Part shown: positions 41,527 through 50,974 of the stretch, in pieces
Numbering within the stretch: position 1 is the first letter of the stretch
Layout: each line of letters begins with the position of its first letter
Notes under the pieces: model-generated
Told to the model about the DNA's origin: nothing
Database searches by the model: none
What the model saw: only the letters and a program-made list of their open reading frames with translations
Program-made: the position numbers and the translations under genes
NCBI GenBank assembly: GCA_965223675.1
Contig: OZ245013.1
Location: 1,860,001 to 1,924,000, forward strand
Source of the DNA: JAGQKC01 sp965223675
Lineage (GTDB): Bacteria; Nitrospirota; Nitrospiria; Nitrospirales; UBA8639
DNA length: 64,000 bases
Direction of reading: 5' to 3'

Positions 41527-44004
41527 ATGGATACGACCCACCAAGAAAAACTAGATACAAAAGTCAAGCGCGGCCTCAAGCGCAAACTTATCCTGTCCAT
41601 GCTGCTTGTTGGGGCCCTCCCCCTAATCATCGGTTTGGTCATGGCATTTTTACAGGGGACAAAAGAAATTAGAGAAGTCAGTGGGACGAGTTTCAAAGCC
41701 CTCGCTTCAGAAACTTCAAGAAAAATTGACCTGATCCTGAGTGATGAAATCGCACAAAATTCTCAAATCACGACCGATGTGACCATCATCCAAAGATTAG
41801 AGGCTCACCGCGATAAGATTGCAGGGTATAGCGAAGAAGCCTTACAAGCCCTGATCAACCAAGAAACGCAGGCGTGGATTGAAGGGAATCCTGAATTCGT
41901 GCAACGCCTCACACAAAATGATCTGGTTACGGTACTTCAACGTTACTACGGCGGATCCTATGTCGACCCAGGTCATCCCATTCCTGTTGTCACCCGATCG
42001 GCGACCCGGGCACTCTTTATCACAGATGTGGCTGGACGTGTTATCGCCACGCTTAATACCAATATCCCATATGCCCACGCTCATGAATCATGGTGGGAGG
42101 GAGCCTTTAAGAAAGGGGTCGGACAACCGTACATTGAAAACGTGGCATTTAATGAACAAGTGGGGGCCTATACGTTTAGCCTTTCTTTACCAATCATGGA
42201 CAGCATTCGATACCAGGCTGTTGGCATCCTACATCGCATCTATGATGCCAAAGAGTTTTTTGCCCCATCTATTGAGACTATTCGGTTCGGCAAAACCGGG
42301 CATGTCATGCTTATCGATGGTCATGGCAAAGTTCTCAGCTGCCCCGTTCTTCCCACAGGCACAAGACTCAGCGATCCCAATCTCATTCCATTGGTGACCC
42401 CAATGCAGAAGGGCTGGACAGCGGCTCCAAGTGACGGACATGGTGGGGTGCGTTCTTCCATTATTGGCTTTGCCCCTCTCCCCACGACAAGTCGGATTAC
42501 CCAAGCTTCAACCGGCATGGGCTGGCATATGTTCGTCTGGCAATCATCCGAGGAACTCTTTGCTCCCATCGAACATCTTTTCACGTGGATCTCCGTCTTT
42601 GGCCTACTGTCCGTGGCCTTGCTGGCCACACTGGGTGCCATTGCCGCAGGCCGAATCGTCACGCCTATTCGTCAACTGCAAGAAGCGGCCAAATCCATTG
42701 GACGTGGCGAATGGCAAGAACCGATCAGCATTAAGACCAATGACGAGCTTGAGGAACTGGCCGACGAGATGAACCGGATGAATCGGCAATTGGCTTCGAC
42801 ATTCAAAGGACTTGAAAGTGAGGTAGAACTCAAAGCCCTGGAAGTGCAATATCTGCAAGAGTCAACCTCCCAAATTCTTGATAGTGTCCCAGATCCAGTG
42901 ATCATGTTAGACCAGAATCAACAGATCAAATATATGAATCGCGCCTCGAAAGAAGCCCTTCACCTAAACAATAACGGTCAGGTCGAAGGGAAACCACTCT
43001 TTCAGGTCATCAAAACCGATCCGTCTACCACCAAAAGACTAGGCGAAGAATTTCAATCGATTTGCTTTGACTCAGGCAACGACATGACTTCACGTACTAC
43101 CCCCACGGTTGCTTCCCCACAAGAACTGAGAGACCCACTCCAGCAAAAATCAGATTGGAGTTCTGCCTCCGAAGGTCAGGAGTTTCATATCAATAATCAG
43201 ACATACCGCTATGAATGGTTCACCGTGAAGTCACACCCCGGACATAATCCAGGGATAGGATTGGTGTTTAGGGATATGACTGAAGAAAGCCGTTTACAAG
43301 ACCGTCTGATTAAGGAAGAAAAACTCGCCAGTTTGGGTGTTCTCAGTTCAGGAATAGGACATGAACTGAATAACCCTCTTGTAGGGGTCATTGGGCTTGG
43401 CGAAGCGATACAACAAGAAGAAAACCCAAGTCAAATTAAGGAATACGCAGGGAATATCGTTCAACATGGACGACGCATGGCGTCGATTATCAAGGACTTT
43501 ACGGGATTAGCGACTTCGCAATTGAATGAACAACTGACTCAGGTGAATATCAATGAACAATTAGAGCATGTCCTTCACACTGTTAAACAGACATCTGAAG
43601 CCTCGTCGCTGGAGTTTCAGACTCACTACCAATCTCTTCCTTCCATCACAGTCAATCCTCAAGAATTCAGTCAAGCCCTCAACAATATCATGACGAACGC
43701 CATTCAAGCCATGGAAGGTGAAGGCAAACTTGATGTCATGACCATGATCAAAGAAAACATGATATACATCATCATTAGCGATGACGGGCCCGGCATTCCC
43801 CGAGCACAATTGTCAAAAGTCTTTGACCCATTTTTCACGACGAAACAGCAAGGCATGGGAGCAGGCCTCGGATTAACGATCGCGCGTCGAATCATTCAAA
43901 AATATGGTGGTCAGATCCAGATCAATAGTCAAGAAGGAGAAGGCACGACGTGTCAGATTACGTTCCCTTGTCCTGAAAAACATTCATCTCAGTTAAAGGA
44001 GTAA
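41527..44004 (+). CDS. membrane sensor histidine kinase (Cache-HAMP-PAS)
   Basis: Two starts are possible: 41476, overlapping the previous gene, or 41527, just before the first helix; neither has a strong ribosome site. About 825 residues: helix 1 (LILSMLLVGALPLIIGLVMAFL), a periplasmic dCache-like sensor (RALFITDVAGRVIATLN, FGKTGHVMLIDGHGKVLS), helix 2 (WISVFGLLSVALLATLGAIAAG), HAMP, a PAS-like region (ILDSVPDPVIMLDQNQQI), HisKA with GVLSSGIGHELNNPL, and HATPase with NNIMTNAIQAMEG, SDDGPGIP and GLTIARRI. It should detect a small ligand in the periplasm. The heme protein gene starts six bases downstream. Confidence 0.88.
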   Translation: MDTTHQEKLDTKVKRGLKRKLILSMLLVGALPLIIGLVMAFLQGTKEIREVSGTSFKALASETSRKIDLILSDEIAQNSQITTDVTIIQRLEAHRDKIAGYSEEALQALINQETQAWIEGNPEFVQRLTQNDLVTVLQRYYGGSYVDPGHPIPVVTRSATRALFITDVAGRVIATLNTNIPYAHAHESWWEGAFKKGVGQPYIENVAFNEQVGAYTFSLSLPIMDSIRYQAVGILHRIYDAKEFFAPSIETIRFGKTGHVMLIDGHGKVLSCPVLPTGTRLSDPNLIPLVTPMQKGWTAAPSDGHGGVRSSIIGFAPLPTTSRITQASTGMGWHMFVWQSSEELFAPIEHLFTWISVFGLLSVALLATLGAIAAGRIVTPIRQLQEAAKSIGRGEWQEPISIKTNDELEELADEMNRMNRQLASTFKGLESEVELKALEVQYLQESTSQILDSVPDPVIMLDQNQQIKYMNRASKEALHLNNNGQVEGKPLFQVIKTDPSTTKRLGEEFQSICFDSGNDMTSRTTPTVASPQELRDPLQQKSDWSSASEGQEFHINNQTYRYEWFTVKSHPGHNPGIGLVFRDMTEESRLQDRLIKEEKLASLGVLSSGIGHELNNPLVGVIGLGEAIQQEENPSQIKEYAGNIVQHGRRMASIIKDFTGLATSQLNEQLTQVNINEQLEHVLHTVKQTSEASSLEFQTHYQSLPSITVNPQEFSQALNNIMTNAIQAMEGEGKLDVMTMIKENMIYIIISDDGPGIPRAQLSKVFDPFFTTKQQGMGAGLGLTIARRIIQKYGGQIQINSQEGEGTTCQITFPCPEKHSSQLKE

Positions 44005-44009
44005 ACAAC

Positions 44010-44609
44010 GTGAAGATGTGTGGAAAACGAATGGTGCGGGCATTCGCTCTCTGTTGTAGCTTGATAGGGGCATGCTGGGTCGCTCTTTCATTCGGTGAGA
44101 ACAAAAACACTCCCGTCAGTGGAATTTCTCCTGAAAAAGTGGCAGATTATGTCCATTCAATCATTGAAGCTGACCGCACGGTCTACACAACGCACGTCGT
44201 TAATCGATTGCAGGATAAGGGAATTGTCGACGCGGATGAACATTGGGAACAACAAAACGCCCTTCTCTTGCCTGCTCAATTTCTTCAACGTGCGGGGCGG
44301 TTAGTCGCGGAAAAAGGAAATGGTATTCGCTATCGCTTGATCAGTCTCTGGCCTATTTATCGACGAAATGGCCCCGCCACTGACTTTGAACGTCAAGGCT
44401 TGAAAGCGGTGAGCGATCATCCGGACAAACCGTATCGAGGCATTGTCAAGAGCGGCAAGAAGCAATACTTTCAAGCCATTTATGCTGATCGAGCTGTCAC
44501 GAAAGCCTGTATTGATTGCCACAATTCCCATCCCCTCAGTCCAAAACGAGATTTCACCGTCAATAGTGTCTTAGGAGGAATCGTGATCACCATTCCACTT
44601 GATCAATAA
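44010..44609 (+). CDS. secreted Tll0287-type c-heme protein (DUF3365 family)
   Basis: GTG 44010 has AAGGAG eight to ten bases upstream (ATG 44016 is an alternative). The 199-residue protein has a signal peptide (MVRAFALCCSLIGACWVALSF), then YRLISLWPIYRRNGPATDFERQGLKAV, YFQAIYADRAVTKACIDCHNSHP with one CxxCH heme site, and a C-terminal GGIVITIPL. The DUF3365/Tll0287 fold is a PAS-like heme domain proposed to sense gases or redox state. Coming right after a periplasmic-sensing kinase, it may be its partner sensor. No electron-transfer partner is encoded beside it. Confidence 0.88.
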   Translation: MKMCGKRMVRAFALCCSLIGACWVALSFGENKNTPVSGISPEKVADYVHSIIEADRTVYTTHVVNRLQDKGIVDADEHWEQQNALLLPAQFLQRAGRLVAEKGNGIRYRLISLWPIYRRNGPATDFERQGLKAVSDHPDKPYRGIVKSGKKQYFQAIYADRAVTKACIDCHNSHPLSPKRDFTVNSVLGGIVITIPLDQ

Positions 44610-44725
44610 GGTGGAAATGATCCTGCCTGATTTCTCCCCCCCCTTGCCACTTCTCGATAAAATATTGAGCTCCCAGCCTTTCGTCATTATTTTACTTTCA
44701 GCAAATTTTGGCCGAAAAGGATACA

Positions 44726-46264
44726 ATGAACTATCGTGAGTACATTCCTCATTCATCTCCGACCACAACAAGCCCTTTTCTGACAGATCCTAATATGATG
44801 ACGCCCAAAGTCATTAAACAACGAAAAAGGAAGAAAGTTTCACCGGAGGATGGTGGTCCGTACTCAAATTACCGGATGGCTGTCAGGTTAGAGCTGACAC
44901 AACGTCCTGGCGTCTTTGCCCAATTAGCTACGGCACTTGCAGAAGAAGGAGCGAGTGTTGGTGCCGTTGACCTGATCTCAGCGACGAAAAAGACGGTCGT
45001 TCGCGATGTGACCTTTGATGCTCAAAGTGAAGAGCATGGCGAACGAGTGTTGAAGCGCTTAAGTCAATTGCCAGATGTTCAAGTCGTTGCGGCATCTGAC
45101 AATATCTTCATGATGCATTTAGGTGGGAAAATTCGAGTCGACAGCAAATTCCCGATTAAAACCCGGAATACTCTCTCCATGATCTATACACCTGGAGTGG
45201 GTAGAGTGGTCAAAGCCATTGCACAGGATCGAGAAAAAGCTTATACCTTCACCAGCAAGCAGAACAGTATTGCCGTTGTCACTGATGGATCAGCGATTCT
45301 GGGATTAGGGAATCTTGGTCCGGAAGCGGCTCTTCCTGTGATGGAAGGAAAGGTCATGCTCCTTCAACAATTTGCGAACATTGATGCATGGCCCATTTGC
45401 CTAAATACTCAGGATCCTGACGAAATTGTCCAAACGGTGGCAGCTCTTGCTCCCAGTTTTGGAGGCATCAATCTTGAGGATATTAGTGCACCCCGCTGTT
45501 TTGATATCGAACAACGTCTCCGGACTCAATTAGATATTCCAGTGATGCACGATGATCAACATGGTACGGCCGTTGTCGTGCTTGCGGCACTATTCAATGC
45601 ACTCAAGGTGACGAAACGACGACTTAGCCAAGTGAAAATTGTAGTCGTCGGACTTGGCGCCGCAGGCACGGCCTGCTGTAAGTTGTTAATCAAAGCCGGG
45701 GCAACCCATATCAAAGGCTGCGATAAAAATGGGCTCGTGCTCGATCAACCTATCAAGACTCTTCGAGATAATTGTGACAATCTTCATACACATATTTCCT
45801 ATAACCACCCGCTAGGCACCCTTCAGGACGCCTTGAAAGATGCTCACGTTGTGATCGGTCTCTCAAGCAAAAATGCGCTCAAACCGGAAGATCTAACTTT
45901 TATGGCCAAAGACCCCATTGTTTTTGCACTTGCCAATCCTGACCCTGAGATTTCTCCGAAAGACGCAACTTCTTTTTGTCGTGTTTATGCGAGTGGTCGA
46001 TCAGACTATCCGAATCAATGTAATAATCTTCTAGCCTTTCCCGGAATTTTTCGCGGAGCACTGGACGTACAAGCTAAGACGATTAATGATGCGATGTTGC
46101 TCGCTGCCGCGCAAGCTCTCGCAAATCTGGTTCCCTCCTCGGCTCTCAACGAAGAATACATTATTCCAAGCGTCTTTGATAGAAAAGTGGTATCCAAGAT
46201 CGCTAAAGCTGTGAGCAAAGCGGCTGCTGAACATAAAGTCGCGCGTCGACAGATTAAGGCGTGA
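44726..46264 (+). CDS. NAD(P)-dependent malic enzyme with N-terminal ACT domain
   Basis: I prefer ATG 44726 (AAGGA five to six bases upstream) over 44708; the product is then 512 residues. An ACT domain at about 50-125 (VRLELTQRPGVFAQLATALAEEGASVGAVDL) precedes a malic enzyme core: SMIYTPGVGRVVKAI, ITFTSKQNSIAVVTDGSAILGLGNLGPEAALPVMEGK-like block, INLEDISAPRCFDIE, MHDDQHGTAVVVLAAL and VVVGLGAAGTACCKLL. It converts malate to pyruvate and CO2; ACT domains give allosteric control by amino acids. Whether NAD or NADP is used is not decided by motif alone. Confidence 0.92.
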   Translation: MNYREYIPHSSPTTTSPFLTDPNMMTPKVIKQRKRKKVSPEDGGPYSNYRMAVRLELTQRPGVFAQLATALAEEGASVGAVDLISATKKTVVRDVTFDAQSEEHGERVLKRLSQLPDVQVVAASDNIFMMHLGGKIRVDSKFPIKTRNTLSMIYTPGVGRVVKAIAQDREKAYTFTSKQNSIAVVTDGSAILGLGNLGPEAALPVMEGKVMLLQQFANIDAWPICLNTQDPDEIVQTVAALAPSFGGINLEDISAPRCFDIEQRLRTQLDIPVMHDDQHGTAVVVLAALFNALKVTKRRLSQVKIVVVGLGAAGTACCKLLIKAGATHIKGCDKNGLVLDQPIKTLRDNCDNLHTHISYNHPLGTLQDALKDAHVVIGLSSKNALKPEDLTFMAKDPIVFALANPDPEISPKDATSFCRVYASGRSDYPNQCNNLLAFPGIFRGALDVQAKTINDAMLLAAAQALANLVPSSALNEEYIIPSVFDRKVVSKIAKAVSKAAAEHKVARRQIKA

Positions 46265-46329
46265 AGGGTGAAGATCCTGAGGAATAGGAAGACGGAAGTC
46301 AAGAAAAATCCTCATGCACTACTCATTAT

Positions 46330-47145
46330 TTAGAGAACATGCATCCAGACAATAATGGCCACCCCCACGGGCCAGAGATAATACGAGAAGAGATGGAAAT
46401 GATCTTGCTTGACGAGACGAAGAATCACGGCAATTGACCAATACCCTACGATGGCGGCTACCCCCATACCAACAACATGGGGCCCAATCAACACATGCAG
46501 ATTATTCATCATTTTGAGCATCTCTAATAGTGTGGCTCCAAGAATGGCTGGAATGGAAATCAGCAATGAAAATCTCACGATCAAGTCACGCTCAAGACCA
46601 AGGAGCAGCCCTCCAGCAATCGTTGAGCCCGATCGTGATATACCCGGTAAAACAGCAATCCCTTGGACTACCCCGATAATCAGTGCATCCAGCACGTTCA
46701 TGTCCTTGATTCCACGACCAATCGACTTTCCTCGGCCAATCCATAAGACAATCCCTGTCAGAATCAGAAGACCCCCAACAATATCCGGACGTGAAAACAC
46801 CTGTAACCCAATTTGTTGAACACCAAGCCCCAACATAGCTGTGGGAATCGATGCGACGATGACCATTTGCACAGTCCGCCACTCGGCGCCAGTAAAGACA
46901 CTGTCACCCTTCGTCGATCCTGAATTCCCAAACAATCCGCGAGTCAACGCAATCCAATCATCTCGAAAATAAACGAGAATGGCCACGACCGTCGCGCAAT
47001 GCAACATAATGTCAAACAAGAGGTTTGTTTCTTCGACGTGCCCAAACCAATATTGCGCGAGCACGAGATGCCCAGAGGAAGAGACTGGCAGGAACTCGGT
47101 CAATCCTTGAAGAACAGCCAAGACAATGGCCTCAAGATAACTCAC
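46330..47145 (-). CDS. uppP: undecaprenyl-diphosphate phosphatase
   Basis: A 271-residue polytopic membrane protein with the UppP/BacA signatures: AVLQGLTEFLPVSSSGHLVLA near the start and GVVQGIAVLPGISRSGSTIAGGLLLGL in the second half. It dephosphorylates the recycled lipid carrier undecaprenyl diphosphate for peptidoglycan and polysaccharide synthesis. GTG 47145 follows AGGAG by seven bases. It is downstream on the same strand from the rhamnose cluster, with 130 bases between, and may be an independent unit. Confidence 0.95.
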   Translation of the reverse strand: MSYLEAIVLAVLQGLTEFLPVSSSGHLVLAQYWFGHVEETNLLFDIMLHCATVVAILVYFRDDWIALTRGLFGNSGSTKGDSVFTGAEWRTVQMVIVASIPTAMLGLGVQQIGLQVFSRPDIVGGLLILTGIVLWIGRGKSIGRGIKDMNVLDALIIGVVQGIAVLPGISRSGSTIAGGLLLGLERDLIVRFSLLISIPAILGATLLEMLKMMNNLHVLIGPHVVGMGVAAIVGYWSIAVILRLVKQDHFHLFSYYLWPVGVAIIVWMHVL

Positions 47146-47277
47146 AATACAACTCCTGACTCTCTCTCATCACGTATCATCGACATTTTTTATTCAGGGA
47201 TAGTCATGCGTCAGACGTGAAGCAAACGATCCGGTCGCTCCCTGAAACTTGACTTCTCACACTTGACATTTTTTGTC

Positions 47278-48129
47278 CTACGCATCACATTGTTTGGTGA
47301 ATGTTGGTGAATAACAGCGAGCAAACTCTTCCACACCTTGCTCCCATGGGGGTAGCGAGATGGAAGGGTCTTGAAGGGAAGTCAACACCGCATAGGCGGG
47401 ACGGGGAGCCGGCCGAGGAAATTCATTCGTTGCAACGGGCGTTAACTGAGATTGTATTCCAAGATGTTTAAAGAGCAATTGCGTAAAGCCAAACCAACTT
47501 GTTCCACCAGAACCCGCAAGATGGTAGGTCCCATATGCACGAGTATCAAACAACTGATCAATGGCTTTCGCCAGATGAGGCGCATAGGTTGGAGAACCAA
47601 ACTGATCATTCACCACACGGACAGCCGACCGTTGAGACACATGACAAATGGTTTTGGGGAAATTCTTTCCAACCGTATGATACAGCCACGCGGTTCGAAC
47701 GATAAAATGACGCTTGGCGATCGTACGAACGACTTCTTCTCCCGCTAACTTACTCTTGCCATAAATTGAACAAGGATTCGGTCGATCAAATTCATGGTAG
47801 GGCTGAGTATGTGTTCCATCAAATACGTAGTCAGTTGAAACATGGACCAGTGGAATACCAAGCGCTTCCGTCGCCAACGCAAGATTTTGTGGACCCAAGG
47901 CATTCACACGGTAGGCGGACTCGATATCAAGCTCAGCTTGGTCAACGTTCGTATAGGCGGCGGCATTGATCACAACATCGGGCTTTGCTTGCTCGACGGC
48001 TTGCCTTGTACGCAAACGGTTGGAAATATCTAATGCTTCACGACCATAGGCATCCACCTGTCTGGTCTCCAATACCTGTTGGAGGGCATGGCCTAATTGC
48101 CCTTGTGCCCCGACCACGAGGACCTTCAT
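47278..48129 (-). CDS. rfbD: dTDP-4-dehydrorhamnose reductase
   Basis: ATG 48129 overlaps the rfbC stop as ATGA; a GTG two codons upstream is less likely. The 283-residue SDR has VLVVGAQGQLGHALQQ (Rossmann), DVVINAAAYTNVDQAE, VHVSTDYVFDGTHTQPYHEFDRPNPCSIYGKSKLAGE with the catalytic YxxxK, and IVRTAWLYHTVGKNF. It makes dTDP-L-rhamnose, the last step of the pathway. The genes run rfbB, rfbA, rfbC, rfbD on the minus strand, with 4-base overlaps for A-C and C-D. Confidence 0.95.
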   Translation of the reverse strand: MKVLVVGAQGQLGHALQQVLETRQVDAYGREALDISNRLRTRQAVEQAKPDVVINAAAYTNVDQAELDIESAYRVNALGPQNLALATEALGIPLVHVSTDYVFDGTHTQPYHEFDRPNPCSIYGKSKLAGEEVVRTIAKRHFIVRTAWLYHTVGKNFPKTICHVSQRSAVRVVNDQFGSPTYAPHLAKAIDQLFDTRAYGTYHLAGSGGTSWFGFTQLLFKHLGIQSQLTPVATNEFPRPAPRPAYAVLTSLQDPSISLPPWEQGVEEFARCYSPTFTKQCDA

Positions 48130-48689
48130 ACGCACGCGCCCTGATAAAGAGGCAAACGTTCGAACTCTTCATGTAAACCAAGAGCCGTATCATCTTTGTT
48201 GGATAAAATAGGATTCGTGATAGGCCAATTAATCTTAATCATGGAGTCCTTCCAAGAAATCACAATTTCATCATCCGGGTCATACAACTCAGTGCATTTA
48301 TATTCCAAGTCTGCAATCTCACTCATCACACAAAATCCATGAGCAAAACCGGGAGGAATATAGATCTGTTTAAAATTCTCTCCGGACAAGGTCACACCGA
48401 CCCATTGGGCAAATGTCGGAGAGCCGCGCCGGATATCAACAGCCACATCAAAGACCTCGCCTTGACTCGCACGAATGAGTTTTCCCTGTGGGCCGTGCAC
48501 CTGTGCATGGAGACCTCGCAGAGTCCCTTGCCCTGAACGTGAATAGTTGTCTTGCACAAATGTTGCTGGGATCCCAGATTCCACATATCTTTCTCGGTGA
48601 TAGGTTTCTAAAAAGAATCCCCTCCCATCTCGATACACATCTGGTTCAATAATAACCACACCTGGCAATGCTGTTTGAAGTATATTCAC
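48126..48689 (-). CDS. rfbC: dTDP-4-dehydrorhamnose 3,5-epimerase
   Basis: A 187-residue cupin: GVVIIEPDVYRDGRGFFLETYHRERY, TFVQDNYSRSGQGTLRGLHAQVHGPQGKLIRASQGEVFDVAVDIRRGSPTFAQWVGV, and IYIPPGFAHGFCVMSE with the catalytic His and Tyr-like region. It epimerises the keto sugar made by RfbB. Starts overlap rfbA's stop (ATGA) and its own stop overlaps rfbD's start, so the three are translationally linked. Confidence 0.96.
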   Translation of the reverse strand: MNILQTALPGVVIIEPDVYRDGRGFFLETYHRERYVESGIPATFVQDNYSRSGQGTLRGLHAQVHGPQGKLIRASQGEVFDVAVDIRRGSPTFAQWVGVTLSGENFKQIYIPPGFAHGFCVMSEIADLEYKCTELYDPDDEIVISWKDSMIKINWPITNPILSNKDDTALGLHEEFERLPLYQGACV

Positions 48690-49570
48690 AGTGCACTCCT
48701 GACTGATTGTTCGAGAATCGCCAACAGATATTGCCCATAGGCATTACCTTTCATCGCCTCAGCTAACCGTTGAACATCCTGAGCATCAATATACCCCATG
48801 TTATAGGCTATCTCCTCAGGACAAGAGACCATCAGGCCCTGTCGCTCTTGTAACACCTGAATATAATGGGCCGCCTGGAGCAGGGATTCATGTGTCCCCG
48901 TATCAAGCCAAGCTATTCCCCGCCCCAACGGCACCACTTGCAACTGCCCGGATTGTAAGTAATTGACGTTGACATCCGTAATTTCAAGCTCCCCACGAGC
49001 AGACGGGGTCAACGAACAGGCGATATCGACCACACGATTGTCGTAAAAATAGAGACCAGTGACCGCGTTGGAAGACTTGGGGTTCTTGGGTTTTTCTTCT
49101 AGACTCGTCGCTCTCCCATTACAATCGAAACTCACGACTCCATAGCGTTGCGGATCGCGAACCTGGTAGGCGAATACTGTCGCTCCTTTTTTCCGCTCCA
49201 CCGCCTCCCGTAAATAGTCAGATAGACCATGCCCATAAAAAATATTATCGCCCAAAATTAACGCCACAGAGTCTTGACCAATAAAATCTCGACTGATAAG
49301 AAATGCTTGCGCGATACCACCAGGATTAGGCTGAATCGCGTAGTGAATATTCAATCCAAATTGACTGCCGTCCCCTAACAACCTCACGAACCCATCTTGC
49401 TCATGAGGAGTTGTGATAATCAGTATTGTCTGAATCCCCGCCATCATCAGCGTCGATAATGGGTAGTAGATCATCGGCTTGTCATACACCGGCATCAACT
49501 GCTTACTGACAGCATGACTCAGTGGATAAAGCCTCGTACCAGATCCGCCTGCTAGGATAATGCCTTTCAT
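48686..49570 (-). CDS. rfbA: glucose-1-phosphate thymidylyltransferase
   Basis: The 294-residue enzyme begins KGIILAGGSGTRLYPLSHAVSKQLMPVYDKPMIYYPLSTLMMAG, the nucleotidyltransferase signature, with LGDNIFYGHGLSDYL and VSFDCNGRATSLEEKPKNPKSSNAVTGLYFYD further on. It couples dTTP and glucose-1-phosphate to dTDP-glucose, first step in rhamnose synthesis. ATG 49570 has only a poor ribosome site. Its stop overlaps rfbC. Confidence 0.96.
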   Translation of the reverse strand: MKGIILAGGSGTRLYPLSHAVSKQLMPVYDKPMIYYPLSTLMMAGIQTILIITTPHEQDGFVRLLGDGSQFGLNIHYAIQPNPGGIAQAFLISRDFIGQDSVALILGDNIFYGHGLSDYLREAVERKKGATVFAYQVRDPQRYGVVSFDCNGRATSLEEKPKNPKSSNAVTGLYFYDNRVVDIACSLTPSARGELEITDVNVNYLQSGQLQVVPLGRGIAWLDTGTHESLLQAAHYIQVLQERQGLMVSCPEEIAYNMGYIDAQDVQRLAEAMKGNAYGQYLLAILEQSVRSAL

Positions 49571-49628
49571 AAGAGCATCTTAGGTTTACCACTTACTCAT
49601 GCGTGTTCAGCGAGACAACATGTTGGCC

Positions 49629-50726
49629 TTACGTTTTATTGGTCGACAAACTCAGACCCAATCGTTCCCGAGCATCCAGATTTGCCTGTATAGCTTGACA
49701 CCACTCTTGGTGATCAAGGTACCAACGTACAGTTTCGCTCAGCGCACTGCTCATGGTGTGTTTTGGCTCCCATCCCAGTTCGGTTTTAATTTTTGTTGTA
49801 TCAATCGCATATCGCCGATCATGTCCTGGCCGATCAGTCACAAAGACTATTAACTCGTCATACCCGTGAATGGCTCGATCACGAAGCGATTGGTTTTGTG
49901 AGGCCGGGGCCAAATCTTCAAGAATCCCGATCAGTAGATTCACAAGCTCTAAATTCGTGTGTTCGTTATTTCCTCCTAGATTATATTTTTCACCAGGTTG
50001 TCCCTGTGTCAAGACGACCCATAGCCCCTCACAGTGATCTTCGACATACAACCAATCTCGAACGTGCCGACCATCTCCATAAATAGGAAGTGGTTTTGCC
50101 TCAAACGCATTCAGTAACATGAGAGGTATTAATTTTTCCGGAAACTGATAGGGTCCATAATTATTCGAACAATTAGTCGTGACGGCAGGTAACCCGTACG
50201 TACGAAAATACGCTCGAACAAAATGGTCGGCAGCCGCTTTTGAGGCCGCGTATGGTGAATTCGGGGCATAGGCCGTTTCCTCAGAAAATAATCCTTTCGA
50301 CCCTAATGTTCCATAGACTTCATCTGTTGAGACGTGAAGAAAACGAAAATGGTTTCTCTGGACCTCAGGCAACGCCATCCAATATTGTCGTGCAACCTCT
50401 AGCAAGACAAAAGTTCCAACAGTATTGGTTTCTATAAATGGCATAGGACTATCGATCGAACGATCAACATGAGACTCGGCCGCGAAATTGATCAGTGCTT
50501 GAGGGCGCTCCTCGGTAAAGATACGACTCATAGCAAGTTGGTCGGCAATATCTGCCTGAATAAACTTCACCTGCTCATGGCCTAACACGCTCTGAATGTT
50601 CAACAGATTTCCGGCATAGGTTAACTTATCGATAATGATCACATGAGTATCAGAGCGGGCAAGAAGCCATCTGACAAAATTTGCACCAATGAACCCAGCT
50701 CCTCCCGTCACGATGATGGTGTGCAT
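49629..50726 (-). CDS. rfbB: dTDP-glucose 4,6-dehydratase
   Basis: I start at ATG 50726, which leads directly into TIIVTGGAGFIGANFVRWLL; the open frame extends to 50771 without adding conserved sequence. The 365-residue enzyme shows INFAAESHVDRSIDSPMPFIETN, LHVSTDEVYGTLGSKGLFSEETAYAPNSPYAASKAAADHFVRAY with catalytic YxxxK, and NLGGNNEHTNLELV. It oxidises dTDP-glucose to the 4-keto-6-deoxy sugar. First of the rhamnose genes on this strand; glmS precedes it by about 250 bases. Confidence 0.96.
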   Translation of the reverse strand: MHTIIVTGGAGFIGANFVRWLLARSDTHVIIIDKLTYAGNLLNIQSVLGHEQVKFIQADIADQLAMSRIFTEERPQALINFAAESHVDRSIDSPMPFIETNTVGTFVLLEVARQYWMALPEVQRNHFRFLHVSTDEVYGTLGSKGLFSEETAYAPNSPYAASKAAADHFVRAYFRTYGLPAVTTNCSNNYGPYQFPEKLIPLMLLNAFEAKPLPIYGDGRHVRDWLYVEDHCEGLWVVLTQGQPGEKYNLGGNNEHTNLELVNLLIGILEDLAPASQNQSLRDRAIHGYDELIVFVTDRPGHDRRYAIDTTKIKTELGWEPKHTMSSALSETVRWYLDHQEWCQAIQANLDARERLGLSLSTNKT

Positions 50727-50974
50727 CTGTCTGTTCACAATTTCTTGACCTTCCCAATCATGGCAGACCATCCAATCGAAATTGAGACATGATTACGTCC
50801 CATAATCAATCGAAAAACACCACGCTAACGACTTGAATTAAAGACCAGAAAAACAACGATCGATAGTCGGAATCGTTGAAAATGAGTGCGGATAATTAGA
50901 GATCGCTTTCAGATCGTCAAAGATAAAACATCTCATCTCGGACACGTTTTTTTACGATGGCCAGGGAGACACGA

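Noticed and set aside
50771..50974. Possible glmS-type ribozyme or riboswitch
   Set aside because: Nothing resembling the conserved core was seen here or upstream of glmS (52805-52927).
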